From Triticum aestivum (taxonomy: Eukaryota > Streptophyta > Magnoliopsida > Poales > Poaceae), in the NCBI RefSeq assembly GCF_018294505.1, contig NC_057808.1:224519325-224583324 (forward strand): DNA of 64,000 nt, given 5' to 3'. Position 1 is the first letter of the stretch. The number at the start of each line of letters is the position of its first letter. The translations under genes were made by a program, and so were the position numbers. This document shows positions 34,958 to 46,668 of the stretch, piece by piece. The notes beneath the pieces are model-generated. The model searched no databases and was not told the origin of the DNA. It saw only the letters and a program-made list of their open reading frames with translations.

Positions 34958-35671
34958 CCACCAAATAAACCAACTAGCATCAACTACAAGGAGTAATCAA
35001 CACTATTAGCAACCCACATGTACCAATATGAGGTTTTGAGACAAAGATCAGATACAAGAGATGAACTAGGGTTTGAGAGAAGATGGTGCTGGTGAAGATG
35101 TTGATGGAGATTGACCCCCTCTCAATGAGAGGATTGTTGGTGATGATGATGGCTTCGATTTCCCCCTCCCGGAGGGAAGTTTCCCCAGCAGAACAGCTCC
35201 GCCGGAGCCCTAGATTGGTTTTGCCCAAGTTCCGCCTCGAGACGGCGGCGCTTCGTCCCGAAAGCTTCCTTCTGATTTTTTTTCCAGGTCAAAACACACC
35301 ATATAGCAGAAGATGGGCATCGGGGGCCTGCCAGGTGGCCCACAAGGCAGGGGGCGCCCAGGGGGGTAGGGCGCGCCCCCACCCTGGTGGATGGCAGGTG
35401 CCCCCCCTCTGGTGCTTTCTTCGCCCAATATTTTTTATATATTCCAAAACAATTCTCCATGAAGTTTCAGGACTTTTGGAGTTGTGCAGAATAGATCTCT
35501 AATATTTGCTCCTTTTCCAGTCCAGAATTCCAGCTGCCGGCATTCTCCCTCTTCATGTAAACCTTGTAAAAATAAGAGAGAAAATGCATAAGTATTGTAG
35601 TATAATGTGTAATAACAACCCATAATGGAATAAATATCAATATAAAAGCATGATGCAAAATGGACGTATCA
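34958..35671 (-). repeat. Truncated Athila LTR
   Basis: 714 bp colinear with the half of the 21035/29755 LTRs that lies nearest their TGATACGTCC end, which is preserved at 35671. The other half is missing beyond 34958. It abuts the LINE ORF1 remnant at 35672. Divergence from the intact copies is clearly higher than theirs from each other. Confidence 0.85.
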
Positions 35672-36600
35672 CTGCCTCTTCCCCATCCTCCTCTACCTCC
35701 CACTGACCGTCCTCCTCTTTCGGCACCACTTCTTCCACCTCCCCTCCCTTGATTTTGTCCACCCGTGGGGCCATTAAAGTTCCACAAGAGCCACATGCAC
35801 CCCATTCATAGTTAGTTGGGTCGTGCACCCCGTCTCCACACTCCTCCACAACATGCCCCATCCGGCCACATAAATATCAAAAGGCTGGTATTTTCTCGTA
35901 ATACACATGATACTTTTTCCTTTCCTTTTATTTAGGGTTATAGGAACAAACCTGACCAAAGGAACTTGAACATCTAGAAAACTCTTGCCCTTAGAAATTT
36001 AGAGGTGTTCATGGACCCCTCGCTAACAACCACCCTACTTTTTTTGCTACCTTCTCCGTCAATTCCTTCTTCTTCATCAACCTCTTTGGAACCCCCTCAA
36101 TTCTTGCCCACACCGTGATTTTTTCTAGCTTGTAATCATTGACATCACTAAATCCATCGTATTCTTTGATAACAACAACTATATTGCAGAAGAGCCACGA
36201 GCCCCGATCCATCACCCTCTTCCAATCCCGCAGACACATGAACTACACTATGAAAGGATTTGCCCCTTTTGGCTTGAATTGAATCTGTTGGGCTAGTGAC
36301 AATGCAGTGCACATCAAATTAAAAGGTGTCAAGTGATTGAACAAACGAGTGGTGTGAACGTTAAAAATTGCCAACCAACTGACCTCCTTGATTAGGTCAT
36401 CAAGCTCTTCAGAGAAGTCTAGACCAGTCTCTTCTTCCCCGCATAAGTTTAGACCTTCGAATCTGTCCTCCAAAGTGGGCACCGGACCCCAAGTATAGTC
36501 CTTTCTATCTTCTTCTTCATGACCTTTGCTCCCAGTATTCTCTCCCCTCCGCTTCTGGCATCCCCTCCTTCCCAGCTGCCGCCGCTTCCCTCCCATCATC
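35672..36600 (-). pseudogene. LINE ORF1-like remnant (DUF4283 and zinc knuckle)
   Basis: Reading leftward: an acidic N-terminal part (LEDRFEGLNLCGEEETGLDF), then a DUF4283-type domain (SWLAIFNVHTTRLFNHLTPF ... DWKRVMDRGSWLFCNIVVV ... KLEKITVWARIEGVPKRL), then a CCHC knuckle remnant (YLCGRMGHVVEECGDGVHD), then a Gly/Arg-rich tail ending at the LTR fragment. An in-frame TAG at 36240-36242 and several stops or shifts near 36000-35890 show decay. ORF1 proteins of plant LINEs bind RNA. The 5' start is near the assembly gap and ORF2 is absent. Confidence 0.75.
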
Positions 36601-36661
36601 TCCCTTCTTACCTAATCCACCCGCTACTTCACCTTCTCCGTAACCTCCTTGCCGCCGCCAC

Positions 36662-36984
36662 NNNNNNNNNNNNNNNNNNNNNNNNNNNNNNNNNNNNNNN
36701 NNNNNNNNNNNNNNNNNNNNNNNNNNNNNNNNNNNNNNNNNNNNNNNNNNNNNNNNNNNNNNNNNNNNNNNNNNNNNNNNNNNNNNNNNNNNNNNNNNNN
36801 NNNNNNNNNNNNNNNNNNNNNNNNNNNNNNNNNNNNNNNNNNNNNNNNNNNNNNNNNNNNNNNNNNNNNNNNNNNNNNNNNNNNNNNNNNNNNNNNNNNN
36901 NNNNNNNNNNNNNNNNNNNNNNNNNNNNNNNNNNNNNNNNNNNNNNNNNNNNNNNNNNNNNNNNNNNNNNNNNNNNNNNNNNNN
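36662..36984. other. Assembly gap
   Basis: 323 undetermined bases, bordered by cytosine-rich sequence on the left. Reading frames spanning it are meaningless. Confidence 1.
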
Positions 36985-37319
36985 GGACGTGAGGATTTTG
37001 TGGACTCCGGCGAAAATCGCCCGAGGATAGGGAAACCCTAGAAAGCTAAGGGAAAAAACTTTATACAAGTTTTTTTAGTGGAACACACACTGGTTTAGCT
37101 CTACCACCAAAGATTATGAAGGAATGAAACAACGAACAAATGAATGGGCTTTGAAGATACAACCCAGTTAGTTCGGTAGCGTACGCCAAGAGACAAATCG
37201 AAGCACCGAAGAGCAATTTTATAGGTGGCGCCTTTCTTTTTTTGAGTGAATTTATAGGTGGCGCCTTAAGCGCTAAATAGAAATTGGGCAACAAATTGCA
37301 TTCTTTGGAGTTTGGACCA
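36985..37319. other. Upstream region of the CCX gene
   Basis: No transposon recognised. It holds a short duplication of TTATAGGTGGCGCCTT at about 37219 and 37251, separated by a T-rich stretch, about 350-400 bp before the CCX start codon. Confidence 0.55.
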
Positions 37320-37326
37320 TATAAAC
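37320..37326 (+). promoter_or_regulatory. Candidate TATA box of the CCX gene
   Basis: TATAAAC about 290 bp upstream of the chosen start codon, the only good TATA-like match in the proximal region. This would imply a leader of roughly 250 nt. Moderate to low certainty. Confidence 0.4.
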
Positions 37327-37614
37327 ATACAACGGCCCACCTTGCATTTAACCAAATCGTGGGCCGGTCCGCTCGTCTACGCGTGTTGCATTTCCACGTT
37401 CTCCGCGGAACGGGACCCACCACCACTAAGTTCGGCATCGGCCACTCCGCCTGCCTGGTGCTGGTGGTGGGCTTCGCCCAACGCGTCGGGCGTCGGCGTC
37501 CGTGCCGATCCCACTCACTGTCGGCCATCTCCACCGAAATCCCCCACCTCCCCTCCTTGCGCCCGCCATTACTTCACCACCGCCGCGCGGGCGCATCGGC
37601 AGCTAGCGCATGGC

Positions 37615-40600
37615 ATGGCCTCCCTCCCATACACCGCCGCCGCCTGCGCCTCCGTCAGAGCCGACCCCGCCCCGGGACTCCTCAACTACGCAGCCGTCCA
37701 CTCCTGCCTCCTGCGCGCCGACCGCCGCCTCTCCCTCCCCGTCCTCGCGCTCCTCCTCCTCCTCCACTTCCGCTTCCTCGCCGTGGCCGCGGGGGCCCAC
37801 TTCTCCCCCGCCGTCTCCCGCCTCGCGTCCCGCCTCCGCCTCTCCCCGTCCATGGCCGCCGTTACGCTCCTCGCGCTCGGAAACGGCGCCCCAGATGCGT
37901 TTGCTTCCGCTGCCGCGCTACGCGGCGAGGGCGGGCTGCCCCGGGCCGGGCTGGCCGCCATCCTCTCCGCGGGCGCCTTCGTGTCCGCGTTTGTCGTCGG
38001 CGCCGTCTCCCTTATCGCCGCGCCCTTCGCTGTCCCGCCGGCTTCATTCACGCGCGACGTCTTCTTATACCTTCTCGCCGCGTCGGCGCTTTTCTACATC
38101 TACCTCAGCGCCGAGATATTTCTGTGGCAGGCCGTCGGGCTCGTGCTCTTCTATGTCTTCTTCGTCGGCTTAGTGTTTTATATGGATTTGGGCGCGGCGG
38201 GAAAGGCAGTCAGCTCTGCCGAGCAGGAGACAGCGAATGGCATGAGCCGCGGGGCGATGGACTTGCCAGTCTCAGTGGAGCATCAGAAGCAACGCAAAGC
38301 TAGTTTGTGGACGGTGCTCACCAAGGTACTATGAACGAAGCAATAGTTTATTGTTCTATTGAATATGTCCTGAAATTTGAGTAGACTGAGACAGCATTTC
38401 AGCAATTCTAGGCAATTGGTCTCTTTGGTGGCAGTGTCTTCGACAAGAAAATACTCATTTAAACTGTTGAATACTTGGTTTATTTATTTGCAACTGTTGT
38501 CAGTGGGGTGAGTTGACTTTATCCTTTTGATGATGGATTACCTTAAGCGTTTGTTCTGAACTGAGATTCTCAAGAAGAAAGAATACTAAGCACTTAGAAA
38601 AGTATTTAATCTGCTAGTTGGCCAGAAAAGTATTCATATTATAGCATGTAGTTCACTTGTAGTTTAGGATGTTGCATTCTATTTGTTTTTTGTAATATTG
38701 ATAGGGTCAGCAAGTCATTTTCTTCACTCTTTCCTGCAGTGGCTTAGTTGATTCACTTGTGTATTTTGGAATGTTGCATTGTACTTATTTTTTTAAATAT
38801 ATAAAGGCAGTAAGTCTAGCATATCCAATCCATTACATTTGCAAAGTTGGTGAAGTTACCAAAGTAAGCATTATCATCACATAACCACTTTCTTTCACTC
38901 TTTCCTGTAGCTGCTTAGTTATTTAGGCCTCCTTTGGTTTGTAGGAATTTTGTAACTGCTAAGTTCAAAATATTGGGTTCATTACATAAAGAACATACAT
39001 ACTCCTGAAACTGTACAAATCCAAGCACCTTACCTAGCCACGCACCTGTGGTATGACCAAAGTTAACTTTGCCAATATTGGCTGCAGCTGTTTGGATGAA
39101 CTATTCAAACAATCCGTCCTGGCTGTTCGGACATTTCTGATTCATATCTATAGTTGTGAAGGGTAACTGTTGCATGGGCAGATTAGGGTTTTGTTTGGAG
39201 CATAAGCTGGGCATTGTGTTAACGTCTTTTCTGTATCTTTTCGTTTGAGAAGACTAGATTTTATTTATTTCAATGAAATCATACAGAAAGTGAACAAACA
39301 GTAAAAGTTAAAGCATATTAGTGAATTATAATCTTCATTTTTCCACTGCAATGAGAGATAACTGAATTTGTTCTATGACCATTGCCTGGGGTTTTCTTAG
39401 TCTAGGCAGCGAAGACTTTTAACTCTTACCAATCAGTTTGCAACTTAAGATAGCTTTAGCAAGGCTAAATTGTCGTTGCTCAACTGGGCAAAGGATCTGG
39501 TTGCATACAGCATGAACTAATTGGATGGTGAACATATGCCATGATGATCGATTAATATCTAAAGAAGATGATAACGGAACCACAAAGTCTAAAATTAATA
39601 TCGATGGAGAACACTCAGATAGGTGGCAGCCACTGAGTTATTCAGTAATACGAGTTTCAGAAGCTATTGTGGCCTATGCTAGAATATATACCTGTATATC
39701 TTCATTGAATACCACACTGACACTGGCTTTGTTGTGCTTGGTCAGCTGCTAGCAGAAGAACTTGCTTCTTCTGTCTTAAGTAAGTTGAAGTTAGAACACC
39801 ATATAACCGAAGGATACATTTTAGCAGTGAAACCTGCTATATACATAGGAAAGATGATAAAGTGATCAAATATGAGGGACCAGGTGAAAACCTAGTGACG
39901 CCTGAATGGTTTGACTTAAAGCTATCAAGTCCTTCTCATACAGGCATCACATCCCCGTTAATAATTAAGAACATGCGGTTGATGCCATTTTCACAGAGTA
40001 ATGGCTAAAGGTTGCATGCGTGTTGCAGCTTTTCTATAATCCAGCTGCACATGTATACTCAACTGTTTAGTAACACGATCACTGCTACAAGTTTCAGTGT
40101 ATGCTTCCATTTCCTTATTCTTAACATTTGATGCCGCACACGGTTCCAAACAGTTTACAACCTTGTACTTATTTCAATATCTTAAACATTTTATATGCTT
40201 AATTGTGGAAAAGCCTTCATTTGAACTATTTCAGTTCAAACTACCGCAAAGTGCAATGCACTTCCATACTTTGCTATGCAATGACATAAATGCAATATAA
40301 CCCGACGTTTCCTTGTACTGATGTTGTAAAACTCTAGCTAATTTGACTTCTAATCTTTAGATGTAAAAAATCATAATATGGCCTAGCACGAGATTAGGAG
40401 GAATACTGCACAATTGTTTTGATGGATAATCAGATCTGAGCCTTTTATGTGAAAGAGAGAAAAATAGATAGCAAGATTATGATGAATCGTGACTATATGT
40501 ACTCATTCTGCAAGGTCACGCTATCATCTATATCCTTGCCATATCTACCAGGATGTTCAAGCTTTACCATGCTATGGGAGACATAGAAAACATATTATAG

Positions 40601-41827
40601 TTTATCGTTCCCTGTAAATCAGATACTAGAGCAGATAAAGATCTTTAACAAAATTTAATATCATTCATCCATTCTAAATGAGATAGTAACTGAGCGAACT
40701 CATGTCTTGTTGGTGATCAATAAGTGTGAGTAATTACGAAAGCTATGGCAAGTCTTCTCATTTTAGGGCAGTGTTTAACCACTCACTGTCAGGCATCAGC
40801 TATGTTTTACTCATAAGAACATGTTTATTGCTTTAGTGAAGATATTTTGCCGTTTGATCATCTGCAGACTTTCTATGTACAATAGAGCTCGTGATTGTAC
40901 TTGTAACAAGAAATCGATATCCTGTTGTTGCATCTTTGAAGATTGTACTCATTGTAATGACACTCGGTTTCTGGTTTACTTTGAGATTTGAATGGAAGCA
41001 TAACTTCCTCTCTTAACCTTGGGTTTTCATGATACTGATGGCTATCTATCTACCTCTGGCAGGTAACAAGAGTTTGGGATTGGCCTGTGACATTTCTTTT
41101 GAAGCTCACGATACCGTCAACGCTTCCTTCTGAATGGAACAAATTTTACGTCTGTGCAAACATCTGTCTATGCCCTCTCATACTACTATATTCTTTTAGC
41201 TCATTCATTCCATTGGATAGCCGAATAGTATTTCTTCTCCCTCAAATCCGCTTCCCCCTCTGGTCTGTTGTGCTTCTGGTTAGCTTTTGTTTGGCTCTAT
41301 CCCACTTTCGTTTTGAGAAAGAATCACCAGAAACAGAAAACATTGCAAGTACCCTCATATCATTTGTAATGAGCGTCTTCTGGATCTCAACCATGGCCGG
41401 AGAGCTCCTGAACTGCCTGGCAGCAATTGGAGTTATTATGGATCTCCCTCCAGCTATACTTGGCATGACAGTCTTGGCATGGGGGAATTCTGTTGGTGAT
41501 CTTGTTGCTGATGTGGCATTGGCCAAGAACGGCCAACCTACAATCGCCATTGCTGGCTGTTTTGCTGGCCCAATGTTCAACATGCTTGTTGGATTAGGAA
41601 CTGCCCTAGTGATGCAGACAGCAGGAGTGTATCCCAAAGCCTTTGTACTTGAATTCCATGTTGGAATTGTTGTTGCATTTGTGTTTCTTCTTCTGAGCTT
41701 GATGGCAACCCTGTTGGTGGTAACCTGGGCCAGATTCCGGGTACCCAGATTCTGGGGCTACTGCCTAATGGGGCTCTACATATTGTTTACCATAGTGAGT
41801 ATCGCCATTGGGAGCTCTTCTGGATGA
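37615..41827 (+). CDS. CCX5-like: Cation/calcium exchanger, CCX5-like (two exons)
   Basis: Exon 1 37615-38325 (237 codons) and exon 2 41063-41827 (254 codons plus TGA); donor CCAAG|GTACTA, acceptor TGGCAG|GTAACA, phase 0, intron 2737 bp. The 491-residue product belongs to the Ca2+/cation antiporter superfamily, which moves cations (K+, Na+, Ca2+ or Mn2+ depending on the member) across endomembranes or the plasma membrane in exchange for another ion. Alpha-1 motif GNGAPD at residues 89-94 (SMAAVTLLALGNGAPDAFAS) and alpha-2 motif GNSVGDLVAD at about 378-387 are intact, each in hydrophobic helices; about ten membrane segments are visible. The linker (residues about 205-240) is hydrophilic. Start choice: ATG 37615 is in frame and begins MASLPYTAAACASVRADPAP; the ATG at 37610 is out of frame. 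Exon 1 is very GC-rich, exon 2 is not, a common grass pattern. No lesion seen; the intron contains no recognised transposon. The CCX5 rather than CCX1-4 assignment is from memory. Confidence 0.92.
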
Positions 41828-43408
41828 TATATTTTCTATATAAATAGAAGCTGATAGATTGTGTATACGGTAATTGTTTGACATTTCTGTTTTTCCAAAG
41901 CAATTGCATTTGAAAGAAGCCCTTCTTGACTTATTCTAACTGTCATGATATATGTGAGGGAATATCTGTTCATCAAGTGCCAGGCCATGTAGTATTTACA
42001 TCAATGAAAGCTCTCATTCCATATTTTATGAATTGCAGAGAACACAATTCTCTGACATCATCTGTCTACTTCCACTTGGATGAGTTGTCATGACTAGGCA
42101 ATCTCATCGAACACAGGACAGTTTAGTTTTCCTCACTCCCCATGTACAAGACACAGGTAAAACAGTTACAACCTCCTGTTTACTTAAATCGTAGGAAACC
42201 TTGCAAACTTCACCTGTGACCTCGATCGATCCTGAATGACAACCACATCGCTAGTCCGGCAGTCCTTGTCGTCTCAAATGTGTAACCTTGTAAACTATTC
42301 CTCGTAATCTACTGTTCTACTTTACTTTGAAAATCTAGAGCATGGGTAGTTCGATTTCCTCTCCAATTTATAATTTATGATTGTGGGCAAGTTTTATCGA
42401 GCTATTGATTATTTTCGATCTCCTTTTTTTACTTTTTTTTAAGTTAGCAGGAGACTGCCAAGATACCATTTAGAAGAAGCCGATGGTTGCTCGGTTTATC
42501 GAGGGAAACCGGCTGAAAACCTGTATAAAAAATGCACCACACCTAGCAAACTAGGACCAAAGCACAATAAGAAATACAAGAACGCCCAAAGGCCGATCAA
42601 CACAGCACAAACGGAAAAGTACATTGTCTACAAAAACAACATCATCGTACATCACTAGCTGTGCTCACGGCCGGCGACTTCGACTTCCCCTGAACTTCAC
42701 CAAAGAGCACCAGTTAGCCCCATTGCATTAGACCGCCACAAGCATATTTGATGACCTTATCGACGCCAGAGAGAGAAGAAATATCTGACGATTGAGGAGT
42801 GAATGTGCCGCTCTGATCTTGAGAGGACGACCAACATGACTCGTCTAATGTTGCATGCACGCCAAGTGTGCTTCAACTACCCAACAATGCCAACCAGCTT
42901 CGGACCCGAATGGACGTGCCTCCGTCACCGCAAACACCACCCGCTCTAGACCAACCACTTCAATGCAATCCAAGTGCTCCGCCAAGAGGCTAAAACTTCA
43001 AAAGAAAAAAAAAACCAATGATTCCATTGAAGAAACAACGCCAAAGGCATCGTCCATCATCAGTCCGACAAAGCGGATCTTGGTTTTCACCCGAAGAGTA
43101 GAGCTTGAGGGTGGGAGAGGTGTGAAATCTCCTCGTTGGCGCTTCCAACAAGAAAATAATACCTGTAAGTATGGTCATCACCGGCTACGAGCAGGAATTT
43201 CTTCCGAAGATACAACACACCTAAGCCGGAACAATGCCCCGAACAAACCTGGACCACCATTAGCCGCTAGCATGCATCTGACGTACAACCAGGTCGCAAC
43301 GCAGCCAACGCACGCAATTATTTCTCAGATGTGCTCACAGAGATAAGATGTGAGTACATGCGTTCATACAGGTGAGTGTATGTGAGCGATTTTGATTGTA
43401 CTATGTTT
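41828..43408. other. 3' flank of the CCX gene, then an unclassified repeat
   Basis: 41828-42430 should hold the CCX 3' UTR; no single polyadenylation signal is convincing. 42440-43345 reads like a decayed mid-repetitive sequence (long A-rich run near 43005; no supported coding sequence despite an ORF at 42855-43346). 43345-43408 (GTGAGTGTATGTGAGCG...) looks like the 3' end of an older SINE or LINE copy before an A run. Confidence 0.45.
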
Positions 43409-43486
43409 AAAAAAAATGCCCGAGGACAGTATCTTATTTGAGCAAGATAACACTTTTCGCCCGGCCCGCTCCCGCGAGCGGGGGAG

Positions 43487-43959
43487 NNNNNNNNNNNNNN
43501 NNNNNNNNNNNNNNNNNNNNNNNNNNNNNNNNNNNNNNNNNNNNNNNNNNNNNNNNNNNNNNNNNNNNNNNNNNNNNNNNNNNNNNNNNNNNNNNNNNNN
43601 NNNNNNNNNNNNNNNNNNNNNNNNNNNNNNNNNNNNNNNNNNNNNNNNNNNNNNNNNNNNNNNNNNNNNNNNNNNNNNNNNNNNNNNNNNNNNNNNNNNN
43701 NNNNNNNNNNNNNNNNNNNNNNNNNNNNNNNNNNNNNNNNNNNNNNNNNNNNNNNNNNNNNNNNNNNNNNNNNNNNNNNNNNNNNNNNNNNNNNNNNNNN
43801 NNNNNNNNNNNNNNNNNNNNNNNNNNNNNNNNNNNNNNNNNNNNNNNNNNNNNNNNNNNNNNNNNNNNNNNNNNNNNNNNNNNNNNNNNNNNNNNNNNNN
43901 NNNNNNNNNNNNNNNNNNNNNNNNNNNNNNNNNNNNNNNNNNNNNNNNNNNNNNNNNNN
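43487..43959. other. Assembly gap
   Basis: 473 undetermined bases between GC-rich edges. The long reading frames spanning it are artefacts. Confidence 1.
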
Positions 43960-44611
43960 CAGTGGAGGCGCGGTGGTGCGTGCTCGGTGCGGCTGCATCG
44001 GCCTGGACGACGCCCGCCAGATCTGGCGGCGGCGGCCCGTCTGATTTGGTCTGCCGAGCGGCGCGGGCCTTGGTGGCGTGGGCTGGAGCTCGCGGCCTGT
44101 CCTCCTGGTGGCCTTGGCTGCCGGCGGTGGGGGTGGGCGCTGCGGGCGCGTGCTGGTGGCCAGGCCCTTGCGGGGGGCTGCAGGCGCGGCGCGGGGGTCC
44201 TGCTCGCGGCCGTCCGTGCTTTGGGCGGTCATGGTGGCTCTCGCGTCTCCGGTGGGCGGAGGCTAGGCCTTGGCAAGGTTCCCCCTTGTCCCGGTCCGGT
44301 GGTGGTGGTGGCGGTGCGTGCCGGTCGGATATGGCGTTTTCCGACAGGCGACGCGGGTTGGGGCACCAGCCCGGTGTGGCTGTTGCTCCGGCTGTGGGTG
44401 GCGGCGGCGAGGCGGCTCGGCCCTTTGGCGTGGCAACTGCCATTCGCTGCGCTGGCATCACGGCAGCTTGGCGGGTCGGTTGCGGCGGCGGCCGGGTTTC
44501 CGGCGTCGGCTTGTTTGTAGGCGGCCCGGTTCGGCCTTTGATTCATCTCCACGGTGTCCGGCCGCTATCTTCGTCGTTGGTTGGCCCTCCCCCAGTTGCG
44601 GTCCATCACAC

Positions 44612-44800
44612 GTCTCGCACCCGGCAGCAGGACCAAACTCGTCTCGCGCCCGGCAGCAGGACTGACCTTGTCTCGTGCCCGGCAGCAGGACTGACCTTGT
44701 CTCGCGCCCGGCAGCAGGACTGACCTTGTCTCGCGCCCGGCAGCAGGACCATGCTCGTCTCGCGCCCGGCTGTAGGACCGACCTCGTCTCGCGCCCGGTG
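44612..44800. repeat. 29-bp tandem repeat, about 6.5 units
   Basis: Units begin GTCTCGCGCCCGGCAGCAGG at 44612, 44641, 44670, 44699, 44728, 44757 and (partial) 44786, exactly 29 bp apart. Periodicity is perfect and variation is confined to the last nine bases and a few transitions. Confidence 0.95.
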
Positions 44801-46543
44801 CCAAGGACGGGTCGATGGAGGCCTGTTTTGGCCGATCTGTTGGGTCTCGGCACTGGCAGGCAGCTCAGATTAGGGTAGCGGCGGGTCTCGGGTGAGGTGG
44901 TGTCAAGGTCTTGGATGCCGGGGCGGCGGCCCTGGAGCGGCTCCGCGGTGCTCATGGGCAGAGCCCGTGGTTTTGGTGTTGCCCGGCTGCCACGGCCGTG
45001 TGGGCGGCGTGGTAGCCGGGGTGTGGCGTTCGGCGGCGGTGAATGGTGGCCGGGGTGAAAACCTGCTCTTTCTTCGGATGGACCGGCAACGGCGGACTCG
45101 TTCTCTTTTTGAAGGCGTCGTCGCGGCTCTCATTGCCCTTCGTGTTGCTCCGGAGGAAACTCTGATCCTCGGATCGGGCGGCGGCGGCGCTCTGGTGTCG
45201 TCCCCTTCATGAAGGCGCCGCCTTGAAGCCCACGGTTCGTCATATGTGGTTTCACCTCTCCGCGTAGTGCTAGGGATGGTGTTGCCGCGCTCAGCGCCTA
45301 TGTACCTTGCCTTGGGTGTGCGTGCGTGTGTTGTGTGGGCGTGAGTTTGTACTAGATGATGTTGAACGGTGCTTTATATATAAAACGGGGCGAAAGTCTT
45401 TTTCAATTAAAAAAATGCCCAGCGTACCGCCCAACTAGGACCCCTGAATCGTTGGAGGCGATGTTGGGTTCTCTTGGTTGCTAGTACGCCATTGGGGATT
45501 GTCGCGACACTACTCATCATTTTAGTAGGGCCAGTTGCAATACTTCCAAGTTAGACTTGTTCTTATGTCAGAAAAATCTGCGAGCATATCATTGTATGAT
45601 TGCATCAAAGCTAAGAGACATCCGAGTATAGGACTGGAAAAGAGTTTAGTTGAAATACAATTGCATTCCTCAAGCTAAACTCTTGGGTGAATTGATGTCG
45701 CATGAAACTCAACATGGTTTCAGAAATACGACATTTATCTGTGCCCTGACTGTGTGAATTGATTGGTAGAGTAGTAGTAGCCGTTCTAATGGACCTCGAA
45801 GGAGAAATGCTCTGCCGAACCTTTTAATTCTCGTCAGCATCAATACTACTAGTACCTAGGAATAATCATGGAACAAGATTATTTAGGACCTGGGATGGAA
45901 ACTATGGGCACATACAAACGATACCATCCATGCATAGTTCCTCCCCAAGATGCTTATAGCAAATACTCTAGTCCAAGCAGTAGTACTACAACTTGCAATA
46001 TTTATATTTGAAAAACGTAAGAAACCATTGGCCGGTGCGAGCTGGTGATTACAGCGACAAGATCCTTTGTTGGCTTTTGCATCTTGTAATTCCTTGTATT
46101 TCCTTTGGTACCAAAAGTCGCCTTCAAGTTCAAGGTGATTGGAAGACAGAGTTTACTGAGTAATCACCTTAGGTCTGCATCTTGTCAACTTGTTGCTGCC
46201 ATTGTGCGCATGTCCTTTTTATCAGACAATCAGATAAACTCTGGCAGAAGATTCAGTGCTTGTCATCATCATGACAAGGTAAGAGCTAAAAACACTTCAG
46301 CTAAAACTACTCTGTGTTTTTGCTTCCCATACGACTAATAGATAATGTGGCATGAAGCAATTCCGTCCAGACCTTTTTTGATGGCAATTTTAGTCACCCG
46401 AGGATGACAACTTTAGTTGTGAAACATGTCAACTTTCTGTTTGATGGCAAGTTTCAATTTTTTTCTTTTCCAAATGACAATTTTAGTTGTAAAAACGTCA
46501 GGGCGGTGTTACTTCGTGCCACACCACATGTTGTGGCACTTGC

Positions 46544-46668
46544 CATTTGGGTAGATAATTATGTTCACATTATTGCTCTCTAGTCTGAACGAAAAGAAGG
46601 GGTTGTCATTTGGGTAGATAATTATGTTCGCATCATTGCTCTCTAGTCCGAATGAAACGAAGGGGTTG
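46544..46668. repeat. 63-bp tandem duplication
   Basis: Copies at 46544-46605 and 46607-46668 (CATTTGGGTAGATAATTATG ... GGGGTTG), differing at a handful of positions. Confidence 0.9.

Larger units (their letters stand above)
43422..45408 (+). mobile_element. Probable non-LTR retrotransposon insertion
   Basis: The direct repeat AAAAAAATGCCC flanks the segment (43410-43421 and 45409-45420), as expected for target-primed insertion into an A run. The right end, GCTTTATATATAAAACGGGG then CGAAAGTCTTTTTCAATT, resembles 3' ends of Triticeae LINE or SINE-like elements. The interior is GC-rich, holds a 29-bp tandem repeat and an assembly gap, and shows no RT domain in what is visible, so it is truncated, non-autonomous or hidden by the gap. 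Confidence 0.6.

Noticed and set aside
37284..38303. 339-codon ORF overlapping CCX exon 1 in another frame
   Set aside because: Arg/Pro-rich shadow of GC-rich coding sequence; the CCX frame has clear membrane segments and family motifs.
42855..43346. 163-codon ORF
   Set aside because: No domain, low-complexity content and position in a decayed repeat; no splice or start context.
43392..44723. ORFs of 360-443 codons
   Set aside because: Most of their length is the run of N in the assembly gap; the rest is GC-rich minisatellite translation.
44612..44800. Regular 29-bp repeats suggestive of a CRISPR array
   Set aside because: Units are contiguous with no unique spacers, and the context is a plant genome.
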